From positions 123,629 to 187,628 of the forward strand of contig CAJMLY010000003.1 in NCBI GenBank assembly GCA_905214425.1: DNA of 64,000 nt, written 5' to 3'. This document shows positions 45,213 through 53,949 of the stretch, in pieces. A model generated the notes under the pieces. That model was not told the origin of the DNA and did no database searches. It saw only the letters and a program-made list of their open reading frames with translations. Source of the DNA: an uncultured bacterium (GTDB lineage: Bacteria > Actinomycetota > Coriobacteriia > Coriobacteriales > Coriobacteriaceae). The position numbers and the translations under genes are program-made. The first letter of the stretch is position 1. Every line of letters starts with the position of its first letter.

Positions 45213-45755
45213 CTAGGCCAACACCCAGCTTGCAGTGGCAGACTTATCAAACATGTTGGCAAAATACAGTGCCTTCTTGATATCGCCATCAAAGTAGATA
45301 TTGCCCGCCACAGAGCCACCAGCGGCAAGAGTACCAGACTGCAGCTCATCGGAGCCCTCGCTGTAGTAACCCTGATTCTGCTGAGCGCCGTTGGCGTCCT
45401 CGCCCTTCCAGTCGTAGATGTTGTAATCTGCGCCCTCATCGCCATTGTTGACGTACGTGACGTGAATGCCCGTCATGGTCGAACCGTCATAATTTGTGAG
45501 GCCGGGCTGGACGGAATCGACAACGACGGAAAGACCGGCAGCCGTGGTCACCGTCGCACCAACCGCTAGGTCAGTCGTAGACTGCTCTTCCTTCTTCGCC
45601 TCTTCCTTCTTGTCGCCATCGCCAGCGTCCTCGGTGACGGTCGCCTTATCGCTACCACAACCGGCAAGAAGACCGGCAGTCCCCAAGGCGACGGTGGCGA
45701 ATGCGCCAAGTGCAGCGCGACGGCTCAGCAGTACTTCGTTTTCGAGCTTTTTCAT
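45213..45755 (-). CDS. DUF4352-like lipoprotein
   Basis: 180 residues. Lipobox LAGC near residue 33 after SRRAALGAFATVALGTAGL, with a twin-arginine at SRR (Tat-like). After an acidic/lysine linker (EDAGDGDKKEEAKKEE) a beta-sandwich domain of the DUF4352 kind (about 65-180; VVVDSVQPGLTN, GIHVTYVNNGDE, NIYFDGDI). Surface lipoprotein of unknown role, perhaps a ligand or sensor linked with the kinase. Its ribosome site is inside a perfect hairpin (45761-45814). Confidence 0.8.
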   Translation of the reverse strand: MKKLENEVLLSRRAALGAFATVALGTAGLLAGCGSDKATVTEDAGDGDKKEEAKKEEQSTTDLAVGATVTTAAGLSVVVDSVQPGLTNYDGSTMTGIHVTYVNNGDEGADYNIYDWKGEDANGAQQNQGYYSEGSDELQSGTLAAGGSVAGNIYFDGDIKKALYFANMFDKSATASWVLA

Positions 45756-46272
45756 TATGCATCCTTCCTACGATCCGGCTACTGCGCCGGCACACAGCAC
45801 ATCGTAGGAAGGATTAAACTTGAATTCATTAGCTGAGAGCTAAGGTTGCGGTATAGAAGAGCATGAAGCGCGTGTCCATCGCCGATGACACCTCGAGGCT
45901 TGCCAACATCGATTTGAACTACTGGTTCTACGGCTGCAGCGTCTTGCCTCGATTTCCGACATGACAAACCTGCGCGGCGTAGTCCATGCGGACGACGACG
46001 CTCTCGAGCATGCCCTACACACTCGATGCTCGAACGAGCTCGATAGAATCCTGGTAGATGCGGGCTGAGAACCGCCCAAGGGTCACATGGGCCCGACCAC
46101 ATTCAACAACCACAAGGCCATCGTGGGCGGCAATGACACGGCCTGCGACTCAAAGCAAACGATGCGCGCGATGTGCCGAATAGACCGCGAGGAGCAGGCG
46201 GGATACCTCATAACAGCAGGGCAGCCCCTACGGCATAGGCTAGGCGATGGGGTGTGGAGCACGTAGCAAGGA
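45756..46272. other. Degenerate 517-bp stretch, no intact gene
   Basis: Left end holds the lipoprotein leader. On the plus strand short readings such as MKRVSIADDTSRLANID (from 45861) and MGPTTFNNHKAIVGG (from 46087 to 46266) are open but broken by stops; they look like pieces of a decayed protein gene. I cannot name the family. Confidence 0.35.
45761..45814 (-). promoter_or_regulatory. Hairpin masking the lipoprotein ribosome site
   Basis: ATCCTTCCTACGAT (45761-45774) and ATCGTAGGAAGGAT (45801-45814) are perfect inverted repeats over 14 bp with a 26-base loop. In the minus-strand mRNA the 3' arm contains AGGAAGGAT, the ribosome site 5-8 bases before the ATG at 45755, so the 5' arm is an anti-Shine-Dalgarno. 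Confidence 0.7.
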
Positions 46273-47028
46273 CTAAAGCAGGTCGCTTTCCACCTCAACA
46301 TCTTCGATGCTTTCGACCTCCGCTTCAGTGGGCAGGGTTCCATCGGGGTCCTCGCCCTCCATGAACATCCTGATGGCGTTCTTAGCAATGATGCTCGTCG
46401 ATGCCACGTCCACACCGCCGCCAATCACGCCGCCGGCGAGGGGCAGCATTTTCCCGAGGTTAATGATGCCTTTCTCGCCGAACTTCGTGATAAATCTGAA
46501 GCCGACCTTCTGGTTGATCTTCACGAGTGCCGCCCCGGGAATCTTCTTGATTGCGACCTCAAGCGATTTCGTCCCAGTCTTGATGAGCCCCATTTTGACA
46601 AGATCACTCGCCGTCGTACCCGTGAGACACATGTAGATCATCGTCTGAACTTGGTCGGACGTAACGTCATAGCCACCCATCTTCGCGATGCAGGCGATCA
46701 TGCGCATCTGGACGTACATGACGCTGCTTACGTTCGCGGGAATTGCGACCGGAAGCGTAATCAAGCCCCCGAGCCCGGTGACGAAACCTGAGGTTCCGCA
46801 TTTCATGATCTGCCACTTTGCGAGTGCCCTTGCGGCATCATCGGGTGACTTCGCCTTTCCCGTGTAGTCCTCAACCATCTCGTCGACCGAGCGACTCACC
46901 TTAGGGACGCCATTCAGTGCGCTCCTGTAGATGGTATCGAGCAGCTTGCCAGCCGATTCCTCATCGATGGGCATCTCGAAACCTTTGGCCCTTCCAACCG
47001 TGTCTTTCTCTCCCGTCTTCTTAGCCAT
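46273..47028 (-). CDS. EcsC-family protein
   Basis: 251 residues from MAKKTGEKDTVGRAK; the start has AAAGGAAGAGCC upstream. EcsC fold, alpha-helical with hydrophobic hairpins (GFVTGLGGLITLPVAIPANV near 83-103 and LPLAGGVIGGGVDVAS near 208-223), able to bind membranes. The family function is not settled; EcsC is linked to secretion or membrane stress in Bacillus. Acidic C-terminus (EVESIEDVEVESDLL). Stand-alone gene. Confidence 0.85.
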   Translation of the reverse strand: MAKKTGEKDTVGRAKGFEMPIDEESAGKLLDTIYRSALNGVPKVSRSVDEMVEDYTGKAKSPDDAARALAKWQIMKCGTSGFVTGLGGLITLPVAIPANVSSVMYVQMRMIACIAKMGGYDVTSDQVQTMIYMCLTGTTASDLVKMGLIKTGTKSLEVAIKKIPGAALVKINQKVGFRFITKFGEKGIINLGKMLPLAGGVIGGGVDVASTSIIAKNAIRMFMEGEDPDGTLPTEAEVESIEDVEVESDLL

Positions 47029-47398
47029 GGCTCTTCCTTTCTCGCAGCTTTGCTTTCTCAATAACCCTTGCAAATTCTGCGAACCATCCATCAATCTTTG
47101 GGCATTTTACCTCGCGTTTTATAGCGATGATTCAGCTGTCAGCCAATTTGTGACCGCAGCGGATGATGGGCTCGTTAGTTGGCCTATGTCCTGTTGGGGA
47201 GTCCTTATGGAATCTATTGCGATGAGCTGGCATGGGGGCTGGCGATTGCAGCCTGCCTCCCCGTGTTGCTGGCGGCGGTGCTCTCACGCCAAACGCTTGT
47301 ACATTCGGATTGCTACACAACGAATGAAACTTGTTGATGCGGGGCGCGGTTCATTCAGAGTCCGCCCCTCGCTTCATCCTCAAGAAGCTCGTCGAAGC
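47029..47398. other. 370-bp stretch without a supported gene
   Basis: An open plus-strand reading exists but has no ribosome site, no motif and biased composition. Nothing else is seen apart from the upstream signals of the EcsC gene. Confidence 0.4.
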
Positions 47399-47722
47399 CT
47401 ACCCCACCGTTACGGATTCCCCGGTAAAGGTGCTCACAAGCAACAAGATAAAGAACGCCAGATAACTGATACTCAATAGGTAGGTGACAACCAAAAAGAT
47501 GGCCCATCCGACATTGGTTTTACCGTCGGCATGGCGCTGCTCGCGATTGCGGCAGAGCCAAATCGTCACGCCAATGGCCACAATCAACAGCACAAGTGCT
47601 GCCGCAGCCAGCCCAGCAAGCACAAACATCACGCCAATGCTCACAGCGATAACCGGAAGCAGCAGCAAACCGCACCCGCATCCACCCGGACTATATACGG
47701 CAGACTGTCGGCGTCGCTTCAT
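47399..47722 (-). CDS. Small two-helix membrane protein
   Basis: 107 residues. Basic Arg-rich N-terminus (MKRRRQSAVYSPGGCGCG), two or three membrane helices (about 18-55 and 73-100). A start ten codons earlier overlaps the higA stop. No recognised family. It may be carried with higBA, since it follows higA directly. Confidence 0.6.
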   Translation of the reverse strand: MKRRRQSAVYSPGGCGCGLLLLPVIAVSIGVMFVLAGLAAAALVLLIVAIGVTIWLCRNREQRHADGKTNVGWAIFLVVTYLLSISYLAFFILLLVSTFTGESVTVG

Positions 47723-47751
47723 CGCCGCGCCACCCCCATCATCTCTGAGCA

Positions 47752-48093
47752 CTACAGTGCGATGGCCTGCTGAACAGGAACGATCTTATCGAGTTCCGGT
47801 TCGATCCGCCTTTTCTCGGCCTCAAGGTCAAACGCCACCTGAGCGCGCAGCCAATAACCATCCGTCAGGCCAAAATAACGGCAAAGACGGAGGTCGGTGT
47901 CGGCCGTCACGCGACGTTTTCCCAAGACAATCTGCCCGATACGCTGAGCCGGAATCCCGGTCTCTTTCGCAAGGCGATATTGAGAAATGCCCATGGGAAC
48001 AAGAAACTCCTCTTTGAGAAGCTCACCAGGAGTCACCGGCGACAGCAAATCGGCTGAGGTCTCATCACTTGTGATAATCGACGATTTCGACAT
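47752..48093 (-). CDS. higA: HigA-type antitoxin
   Basis: 113 residues. XRE-family HTH: VTPGELLKEEFLVPMGISQYRLAKETGIPAQRIGQIVLGKRRVT (about 18-62) is the classical HigA signature. It should neutralise HigB and repress the operon. Start at 48093 with AGGAG nine bases upstream, overlapping the end of higB by 29 bases. The reversed toxin-first order is normal for higBA. Confidence 0.92.
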   Translation of the reverse strand: MSKSSIITSDETSADLLSPVTPGELLKEEFLVPMGISQYRLAKETGIPAQRIGQIVLGKRRVTADTDLRLCRYFGLTDGYWLRAQVAFDLEAEKRRIEPELDKIVPVQQAIAL

Positions 48094-48346
48094 TCCAAGC
48101 CATCTCCTGTCTCCACTCAAAACAGACCCGATAGCGCTCGTTAACACGGATGCTATATTGACCGGCACGATCGCCCTTCAAAGCTTCCAGGCAGTTGCCC
48201 GGTGGAACGCGAAGATCATCAAGCGAAGCACAAACCTGCAGTTGGCGAATCTTCCTCAACGCAACACGCTCAAAGGGCACGAATCTCCTGACCCGCACAC
48301 CCATGGCAAAGCGTTCGGTATCCTCATCTTTATACGATGCAATCAT
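48065..48346 (-). CDS. higB: HigB-type (RelE superfamily) mRNA interferase toxin
   Basis: 93 residues. Family core LRVPPGNCLEALKGDRAGQYSIRVNERYRVCFEW (about 44-78), with the Arg and His/Tyr residues used for ribosome-dependent mRNA cleavage. MIASYKDEDTERF aligns with the usual N-terminus. First gene of higBA, preceded by a promoter and palindromes that HigA could bind. Confidence 0.92.
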   Translation of the reverse strand: MIASYKDEDTERFAMGVRVRRFVPFERVALRKIRQLQVCASLDDLRVPPGNCLEALKGDRAGQYSIRVNERYRVCFEWRQEMAWNVEIVDYHK

Positions 48347-48415
48347 AGTATCGCCTTACGTTAGTAACGTCAAACGTTTCTATAGACTTACATCTCTATT
48401 ATATCGTACGTTTGT
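48347..48415 (-). promoter_or_regulatory. higBA promoter/operator
   Basis: Palindrome ACGTTAGTAACGT at 48358-48370 overlaps AACGTCAAACGTT (48366-48378). On the minus strand TTGACG with TACTAT at 17 bp brackets the first palindrome, but its -10 overlaps the start codon; a TATAAT further upstream (near 48400) is the more likely promoter. HigA autorepression is expected. Confidence 0.5.
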
Positions 48416-48448
48416 TCGTGTTTTCTAGAACAAATAGTCCTTCACGCC

Positions 48449-49636
48449 TTAGTCAAGCGAAAGTAATCGTTTGTAGACATGGAGGCCTTTGAGCAGGATT
48501 TCCTCGTCAAAGAGCATGGTATCAGTGTGAAGGGCGCTCGTGGCATAGGCGGGACAGCCATCCGAATCGCTCGGGTTATCTTGGCCGGCAGGCGCGCCCG
48601 TGCCCAGCAGGAAAAACACGCCCGGCAGATGGCGCTGATAGAAGGCAAAGTCCTCGGCAATTAGCAGCGGTTCATCAACGAGCTGCAACCCGGGCAAGGC
48701 AGGCATGATGTTGGCAAACAGCTCGGGGTCGTTATCGACCGGTGGATAGCCCTCGGCGAAGTCGAGATCATACGTGCAGCCCGTTTCGGTGCACGCCTCG
48801 TCGAGCACACGGCGTACGCCCTCGCGCGCACGGTCGAACATAGCGTCTGTAAACACGCGCAAGCTACCAGCAACATGGGCCTCCCCCGCCACCGCATTGC
48901 AGACGGTGCCTGCCTGCAGCAGGCCGAACTTGCCAATGCAGGGCTCATCGGCACCCAGATCATCCATCAGTTCGCGCTCGGAAACTAAGAACTTGGCCGC
49001 TGCCAGCGCGGCATCGTGCGATTCCTCGACTGGAACGCCGTAGGTCTTGGCGATATGGATACTCGTGCCATGGATATGAATGTGCGTCTCGCTTGAGCGC
49101 GCCAGCAGCGGACCGGGGCAGCTCGCCAACGTGCCGGCGGGCAGATCGGGCCACACATGAAAGCCAAAAATGCGGTCGGCCCCATAGCGCTCGAACACGC
49201 CGCTCTCGCATACCGTCTTGGCACCACCGGTCGTTTCCTCGGCCGGCTGGAACACAAAGAGAACGTTGCGCCTCATGGCGGCCGGCTGATCGCGAATCGT
49301 ACGGTCGACATACGTCGCGGCGGCAAGCGCCATGGCCATGTGTCCGTCATGTCCGCAAGCGTGCATCTTGCCGGGATGGGTCGAGGCAAAGGCCGCTCCC
49401 GTCGCCTCCACGATGGGCAGCGCATCCATATCGGCGCGAATCGCCGTGGCATGCGCGGCATCAACACCGGCGTCGAAGAAAGCACAGACGCAGCTGGGGC
49501 ACGGATGGGTCACCTCGCAAGCGAGCGGTGCCAGCACGCCCTCGATATAGGCAATGGTTTGCGGAAGATCGAAATCGAGCTCCGGAATGCGATGGAGATC
49601 GCGGCGATAGCGACGGAGTTCTTGGAGCTCGGTCAT
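48449..49636 (-). CDS. M20-family amidohydrolase
   Basis: 395 residues from MTELQELRRYRRDLHRIPELDFDL. Zinc-dependent aminoacylase/carboxypeptidase of the M20D type, removing acyl or aminobenzoyl groups from amino acids. Metal site motif HACGHDGHMAMAL near residue 100, catalytic EETTGGA near 135, HVWPDLPAG near 165, and a C-terminal EDFAFYQRHLPG. Start at 49636 with AAGGGAT upstream. Divergent from the lysine operon, which suggests a possible link (N-acetyl-diaminopimelate deacetylase belongs to this family), but many other substrates exist. Confidence 0.88.
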   Translation of the reverse strand: MTELQELRRYRRDLHRIPELDFDLPQTIAYIEGVLAPLACEVTHPCPSCVCAFFDAGVDAAHATAIRADMDALPIVEATGAAFASTHPGKMHACGHDGHMAMALAAATYVDRTIRDQPAAMRRNVLFVFQPAEETTGGAKTVCESGVFERYGADRIFGFHVWPDLPAGTLASCPGPLLARSSETHIHIHGTSIHIAKTYGVPVEESHDAALAAAKFLVSERELMDDLGADEPCIGKFGLLQAGTVCNAVAGEAHVAGSLRVFTDAMFDRAREGVRRVLDEACTETGCTYDLDFAEGYPPVDNDPELFANIMPALPGLQLVDEPLLIAEDFAFYQRHLPGVFFLLGTGAPAGQDNPSDSDGCPAYATSALHTDTMLFDEEILLKGLHVYKRLLSLD

Positions 49637-49783
49637 AGAGGATCCCTTCGTGAGGCACATCTGTTGCAACTTATTGTGATACAGGATTGTGGCGCACATG
49701 TTTCCAGCATATCCCTGCATTTTTTAAACGTTATATACGAATACTCTTGTTTGGTAAAGTGCAACGTGATAGGGTCTTTACCA
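49637..49783. other. Divergent promoter region of M20 and lysA-dapA genes
   Basis: AT-rich. TTGTTT (49747-49752), 17 bp, TAGGGT is a weak promoter candidate for the riboswitch transcript. Confidence 0.4.
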
Positions 49784-49944
49784 CTTGATAGAGGCGCGGG
49801 CACGAAGAGCCGCGGGCGAGCCGGCAGGCTTTGACCCCGTGGGGAGGCGAAACCCGCCGAACTGGGTTTTACGGGCACGAACAACCTGGTGGGCCTGTGG
49901 GAAACACCCACAGGACTGTCTGCAGCAATGCGGGAGCGCTATCC
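49784..49944 (+). ncRNA. Lysine riboswitch (L box)
   Basis: Conserved blocks in order: GATAGAGGCGCG at the P1/P2 junction, GGGGAGGCGAA..GCCGAACTGG, CCTGGTGGGCCTG with ACAGGACTGTC, and GGAGCGCTATCC closing the five-helix junction. It lies upstream of lysA-dapA-dapB-dapH and should shut the operon when lysine is plentiful. The hairpin GGACATTGGGTCC follows; no T-run is clear, so control may be at translation. Confidence 0.88.
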
Positions 49945-50014
49945 GGACATTGGGTCCACGCTATGCGGATTCGATGCGCAGATGGCGCCGTCTGGATAGC
50001 GAGGTTTACGGGAC

Positions 50015-52324
50015 ATGGCATTGACCCCCAACGAGGCATATGCGGCCAAGCAGCCGTTTGTGGACAAGGAGACACTCGAGCATATCGTCGAGCAGTTCCC
50101 CACGCCGTTTCATCTATACGACGAGGCGGGCATCCGCCGCAACATGCAAGAAGTGCGCGACGCCTTTGCATGGAACCCGGGCTTTAAGGAATACTTTGCA
50201 GTCAAGGCCAACCCCAACCCGGCGCTCATCTCCATTCTCAACGAATACGGCTGCGGCTGCGATTGCTCGAGCTATACCGAGCTCATGATCGCCCGCTCGC
50301 TGGGTATCACGGGACACGACATCATGTTCTCGTCCAACGATACGCCGGCTGCCGACTTTGAGCTCGCCGACAAGCTGGGTGCCATCGTCAACTTTGACGA
50401 CATCAGCCACATCGAGTTCTTTGAGCGTGTTGCGGGACCCATCCCCAAAACGGTCAGCTGCCGCTTTAATCCAGGCGGCCTGTTCCAGCTCTCCAACGGC
50501 ATCATGGACAACCCAGGCGACTCCAAATATGGCATGACCACCGAGCAGCTCTTCGAGGCCTTCCGCATGCTCAAAGCCAAGGGCGCCGAGGACTTTGGCA
50601 TCCACGCATTCCTTGCCAGCAACACCGTCACCAACGACTACTACCCCGAGCTCGCGCGTATCCTCTTTGAGCTTGCCGTACGCCTGGAGCGCGAGACCGG
50701 CGCACACGTCGCCTTCATCAATCTGTCCGGCGGCGTCGGCATCCCCTACCTGCCCGAGCAGCAGGCCAACGACATTCGCGCCATCGGCGAGGGAGTACAC
50801 GCGGCATACGACGAGATCCTGGTTCCCGCCGGCATGGGCGATGTGGCCATCTGCACTGAGATGGGCCGCTTTATGATGGGCCCCTACGGCTGCCTGGTCA
50901 CCAAGGCTATCCACGAGAAGCAGATCTACAAGGACTATATCGGTGTCGATGCAAGCGCCGTCGATTTGATTCGCCCTGCCATGTATGGCGCCTACCACCA
51001 CATTACGGTGATGGGTCAGCCGGGCGGCACCGACAAGGCCACAGCGCCCGTCACGAACACCTATGACATCACGGGCAACCTATGCGAGAACAACGACAAG
51101 TTCGCTATCGATCGCGAGCTGCCGCATATCGACATGGGTGACCTGCTTGTAATCCACGATACCGGTGCGCATGGCTACTCCATGGGCTATAACTACAACG
51201 GACGGCTGCGCTCGGCCGAGGTCCTGCTGCGCCCCGATGGCGCGGCCGACCTCATCCGCCGCGCCGAGCGCCCGGGCGATTACTTTGCCACGCTCGACGT
51301 GCTGCCGTGCGGCCGAGAGCTGCTGGCCAAGTCGCGCGCCGAAAGTGCCCGCCGTCGCGCCGAAGACGAGCGCCTGGCAGTCGCAGCTCAATGGAACAAA
51401 CGCATCCAGATCGCGGAGGCGAAGGAGAAGAACATGGACATCCGCAATCTCGAGGGCTCAATCGTCGCCCTGGTTACGCCGTTTAAAAAGGACGGCAGTG
51501 TCGACTTTGACGCGCTCGAGCGCCTTATCGATTTCCACTTGCAAAATGGCACCGACGCCATTCTCACCCTGGGCACCACCGGCGAGAGCGCCACGATGAC
51601 CGATGACGAGGACAACTCCGTCGTCGCCGCCGTGGTCAAGCATGTTGCAGGACGCGTCCCCGTCATCGCCGGCTCGGGCTCCAACTCCACGCAGACCATG
51701 CTCACCAAGTCGCTTACTTACCAGGGCTTGGGAGCCGACGGCCTGCTGCTCATTACCCCCTACTACAACAAGTCCAACGAAGAGGGTATCTATCAGCACT
51801 TTAAGACCGTCGCCGATGCCGTTGACATCCCCTGCATCCTGTACAACATCCCCGGCCGCTGCGGCTGCGGTATCAGCGAGCGCAACGTAGAGCGCCTAGC
51901 CGCGCACCCCAACATCATGGGCATCAAGGAGGCCTCGGGCAACGTCGCCTACGCGGCCAAGATCGCCCACCTGCTGTCCGATGACTTCCGCATGTACTCG
52001 GGCGAGGATGCACTCACAGTGCCGCTCATGGGCCTGGGCGCTTCGGGCACCATCAGCGTGTGGGCCGACGTGCAGCCGCAGCTCGTACATGACATGTGCC
52101 ACGCCTATTTGGACGGTGACGTGGCACGTGCCCGCGATATCCAGATTGCCGGCCAGCCGCTCATCAATGCCCTCTTTAGCGAGGTCAACCCCATCCCCGT
52201 CAAAGAGGCGCTCGCTCAGATAGGTATGATCGAGGCAAACTACCGCATGCCGCTGTGCCCCATGGCAGACGACACGCGCTCTGCACTTACCGATGCCCTG
52301 AAGGGAGCTGGTCTGCTTGATTAA
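50015..52324 (+). CDS. lysA-dapA: LysA-DapA in-frame fusion
   Basis: 769 codons with no stop between two enzymes. Residues 1 to about 435: diaminopimelate decarboxylase (PLP fold III) with the cofactor lysine in YFAVKANPNP, NLSGGVGIPY, CTEMGRFM and GAHGYSMGYNYNGRLRSAE. A charged linker (AKSRAESARRRAEDERLAVA). Residues 474-769: 4-hydroxy-tetrahydrodipicolinate synthase with GTTGESATM, YYNKSNEEG, YNIPGRCGCG and the Schiff-base lysine in GIKEASGN. An internal AAGGAG lies six bases before ATG 51434, which is exactly the natural DapA start, so a free 296-residue DapA is probably also made. First and last steps of the lysine branch joined in one gene. Confidence 0.93.
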   Translation: MALTPNEAYAAKQPFVDKETLEHIVEQFPTPFHLYDEAGIRRNMQEVRDAFAWNPGFKEYFAVKANPNPALISILNEYGCGCDCSSYTELMIARSLGITGHDIMFSSNDTPAADFELADKLGAIVNFDDISHIEFFERVAGPIPKTVSCRFNPGGLFQLSNGIMDNPGDSKYGMTTEQLFEAFRMLKAKGAEDFGIHAFLASNTVTNDYYPELARILFELAVRLERETGAHVAFINLSGGVGIPYLPEQQANDIRAIGEGVHAAYDEILVPAGMGDVAICTEMGRFMMGPYGCLVTKAIHEKQIYKDYIGVDASAVDLIRPAMYGAYHHITVMGQPGGTDKATAPVTNTYDITGNLCENNDKFAIDRELPHIDMGDLLVIHDTGAHGYSMGYNYNGRLRSAEVLLRPDGAADLIRRAERPGDYFATLDVLPCGRELLAKSRAESARRRAEDERLAVAAQWNKRIQIAEAKEKNMDIRNLEGSIVALVTPFKKDGSVDFDALERLIDFHLQNGTDAILTLGTTGESATMTDDEDNSVVAAVVKHVAGRVPVIAGSGSNSTQTMLTKSLTYQGLGADGLLLITPYYNKSNEEGIYQHFKTVADAVDIPCILYNIPGRCGCGISERNVERLAAHPNIMGIKEASGNVAYAAKIAHLLSDDFRMYSGEDALTVPLMGLGASGTISVWADVQPQLVHDMCHAYLDGDVARARDIQIAGQPLINALFSEVNPIPVKEALAQIGMIEANYRMPLCPMADDTRSALTDALKGAGLLD

Positions 52325-53057
52325 GACCGTCATTATGGGAACGGGCCGCATGGGCTCGCTCATCCGCACCACCGCCGAGGGCGTTGTCGACGCCGCCGGT
52401 CAACCCGTTTTTGATATCGTAGCCCAGATTGGCTTCGATTTGAGCGAGCTCGAGAACGCACCGGCCGCCGATGTGATTATCGACTTCTCGAACGTCGTGA
52501 CCTTCGATGCCGTCGTCGCCTATGTCGAGCGCACGGGCGCCGCGTTGGTCTCGGGCACCACGGGCTATACGCCCGAGCAGATGGACCGCCTGCGCGAGCT
52601 GGGTCAGAACGCCCGCGTCATGCACTCGGGCAACTACTCCATCGGCATCGCCGCCCTGCGTCATCTGGTGGCCCAGGCAACACGCGAGCTGCCCGGCTTT
52701 GACTGCGAGATCGTCGAGACGCACCACAACCAAAAGGTCGACGCCCCCAGCGGCACTGCCAAGTTGCTGCTCGACGCCGTCGTCGAGGCCGAGCCCGAGG
52801 CAGGCTACCACCCCGTCTACGGACGCGAGGGCATGTGCGGAGCGCGCGACCCCAAGGAGATCGGCATGCACTCGCTGCGCGGCGGCACCGTCGCCGGCGT
52901 GCACGAGGTGGGTTTCTTTGGCCAGGACGAGGAAGTCACGCTCACCCATCGCGCCACAAGCCGTCAGATCTTTGTCAACGGCGCCCTGGCAGCCGCGCAG
53001 AAGCTCGTCGCCCGCGAACCCGGCTTCTATACGTTCGACAAGGTCATGTTTGCCTAA
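52317..53057 (+). CDS. dapB: 4-hydroxy-tetrahydrodipicolinate reductase
   Basis: 246 residues. NAD(P)H-dependent reduction after DapA. GTGRMGSLI nucleotide motif, FSNVV, SGTTGYTPEQ, SGNYSIGIAALR, and HHNQKVDAPSGTA with the catalytic His pair and Lys. TTG start at 52317, eight bases inside the dapA end, with AAGGGAG nine bases upstream; no ATG fits. Coupled translation with dapA. Confidence 0.95.
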   Translation: MIKTVIMGTGRMGSLIRTTAEGVVDAAGQPVFDIVAQIGFDLSELENAPAADVIIDFSNVVTFDAVVAYVERTGAALVSGTTGYTPEQMDRLRELGQNARVMHSGNYSIGIAALRHLVAQATRELPGFDCEIVETHHNQKVDAPSGTAKLLLDAVVEAEPEAGYHPVYGREGMCGARDPKEIGMHSLRGGTVAGVHEVGFFGQDEEVTLTHRATSRQIFVNGALAAAQKLVAREPGFYTFDKVMFA

Positions 53058-53096
53058 CCAGGTATCAACCGAATCCACCCAAAGGAGAGATAGCAA

Positions 53097-53816
53097 ATGA
53101 GCAACGCAGCCGAAATGGATGCACAGGAGATTATCAACTACATCGCCACCGCGCCCAAAAAGACGCCCGTCAAGCTGTACGTGTGCGAGAAGCCGGGCAT
53201 GAAGGTTGCCTGGGGCGACGCACATGTCTACGGCGGTCGTCGTGGCAAGACCGTCTTTGGCGACTGGGATGAGCTTAAGGCCATCCTCGATGCCAATGCC
53301 GATTCCATCGATTACTACGACGTTGAAAACGATTGCCGCAACTCCGCCGTGCCCATGCTCGACCTTAAGGGCATCAACGCCCGCATCGAGCCGGGCGCGA
53401 TCATCCGCGACCGCGTCGAGATTGGCGACCGTGCCGTCATCATGATGGGCGCCATCATCAACATCGGCTCCGTTATCGGCGAGGGTTCCATGATCGATAT
53501 GGGCGCCGTGCTGGGCGGTCGCGCCACCGTGGGTAAGAACTGCCACATCGGCGCCGGCACCGTGCTGGCAGGCGTCGTGGAGCCCGCCAGCGCCACGCCC
53601 GTCATCGTCGAGGACGATGTCATGATCGGCGCCAACGCCGTGGTCTTGGAGGGCGTGCGCGTGGGCAAGGGCGCTGTCGTGGCTGCCGGTGCCGTGTGCG
53701 TCGAGGACGTCCCCGCCGGCGCCGTCGTGGCCGGCATTCCCGCCCGCGTCATCAAGATGCGCGACGAGAAGACCGACAGCAAGACCGGCCTGGAAGAGGG
53801 CTTACGTCAACTTTAA
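53097..53816 (+). CDS. dapH: Tetrahydrodipicolinate N-acetyltransferase
   Basis: 239 residues. Left-handed beta-helix of hexapeptide repeats (about 95-215) and the DapH N-terminal domain with the [14 protein letters not shown] segment. Marks the acetyl branch of diaminopimelate synthesis. GGAGAG before the ATG. It ends the operon, which would need an N-acetyl-DAP aminotransferase and deacetylase; the aminotransferase at 57507 and the M20 enzyme at 48449 are candidates in the window. Confidence 0.94.
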   Translation: MSNAAEMDAQEIINYIATAPKKTPVKLYVCEKPGMKVAWGDAHVYGGRRGKTVFGDWDELKAILDANADSIDYYDVENDCRNSAVPMLDLKGINARIEPGAIIRDRVEIGDRAVIMMGAIINIGSVIGEGSMIDMGAVLGGRATVGKNCHIGAGTVLAGVVEPASATPVIVEDDVMIGANAVVLEGVRVGKGAVVAAGAVCVEDVPAGAVVAGIPARVIKMRDEKTDSKTGLEEGLRQL

Positions 53817-53821
53817 TAGTT

Positions 53822-53846
53822 ACGCGGTTTTGACAAACCGCGTTTT
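53822..53846 (+). terminator. Terminator after dapH
   Basis: ACGCGGTTT and AAACCGCGT around a short loop, then TTTT. Confidence 0.85.
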
Positions 53847-53891
53847 CGCTGACTTATGCTCAACCTGCGGGGCAATTCATCCCCAAACAAG

Positions 53892-53922
53892 AAGGCCGAA
53901 GCCCCAAAGAGCTTCGGCCTTT
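53892..53922. terminator. Terminator shared with the convergent nucleoid protein gene
   Basis: AAGGCCGAAGC and GCTTCGGCCTT, 11-bp stem, T-rich on both sides. Confidence 0.8.
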
Positions 53923-53949
53923 GCTTTCTCGCTGTAGACGTAACGCAAC

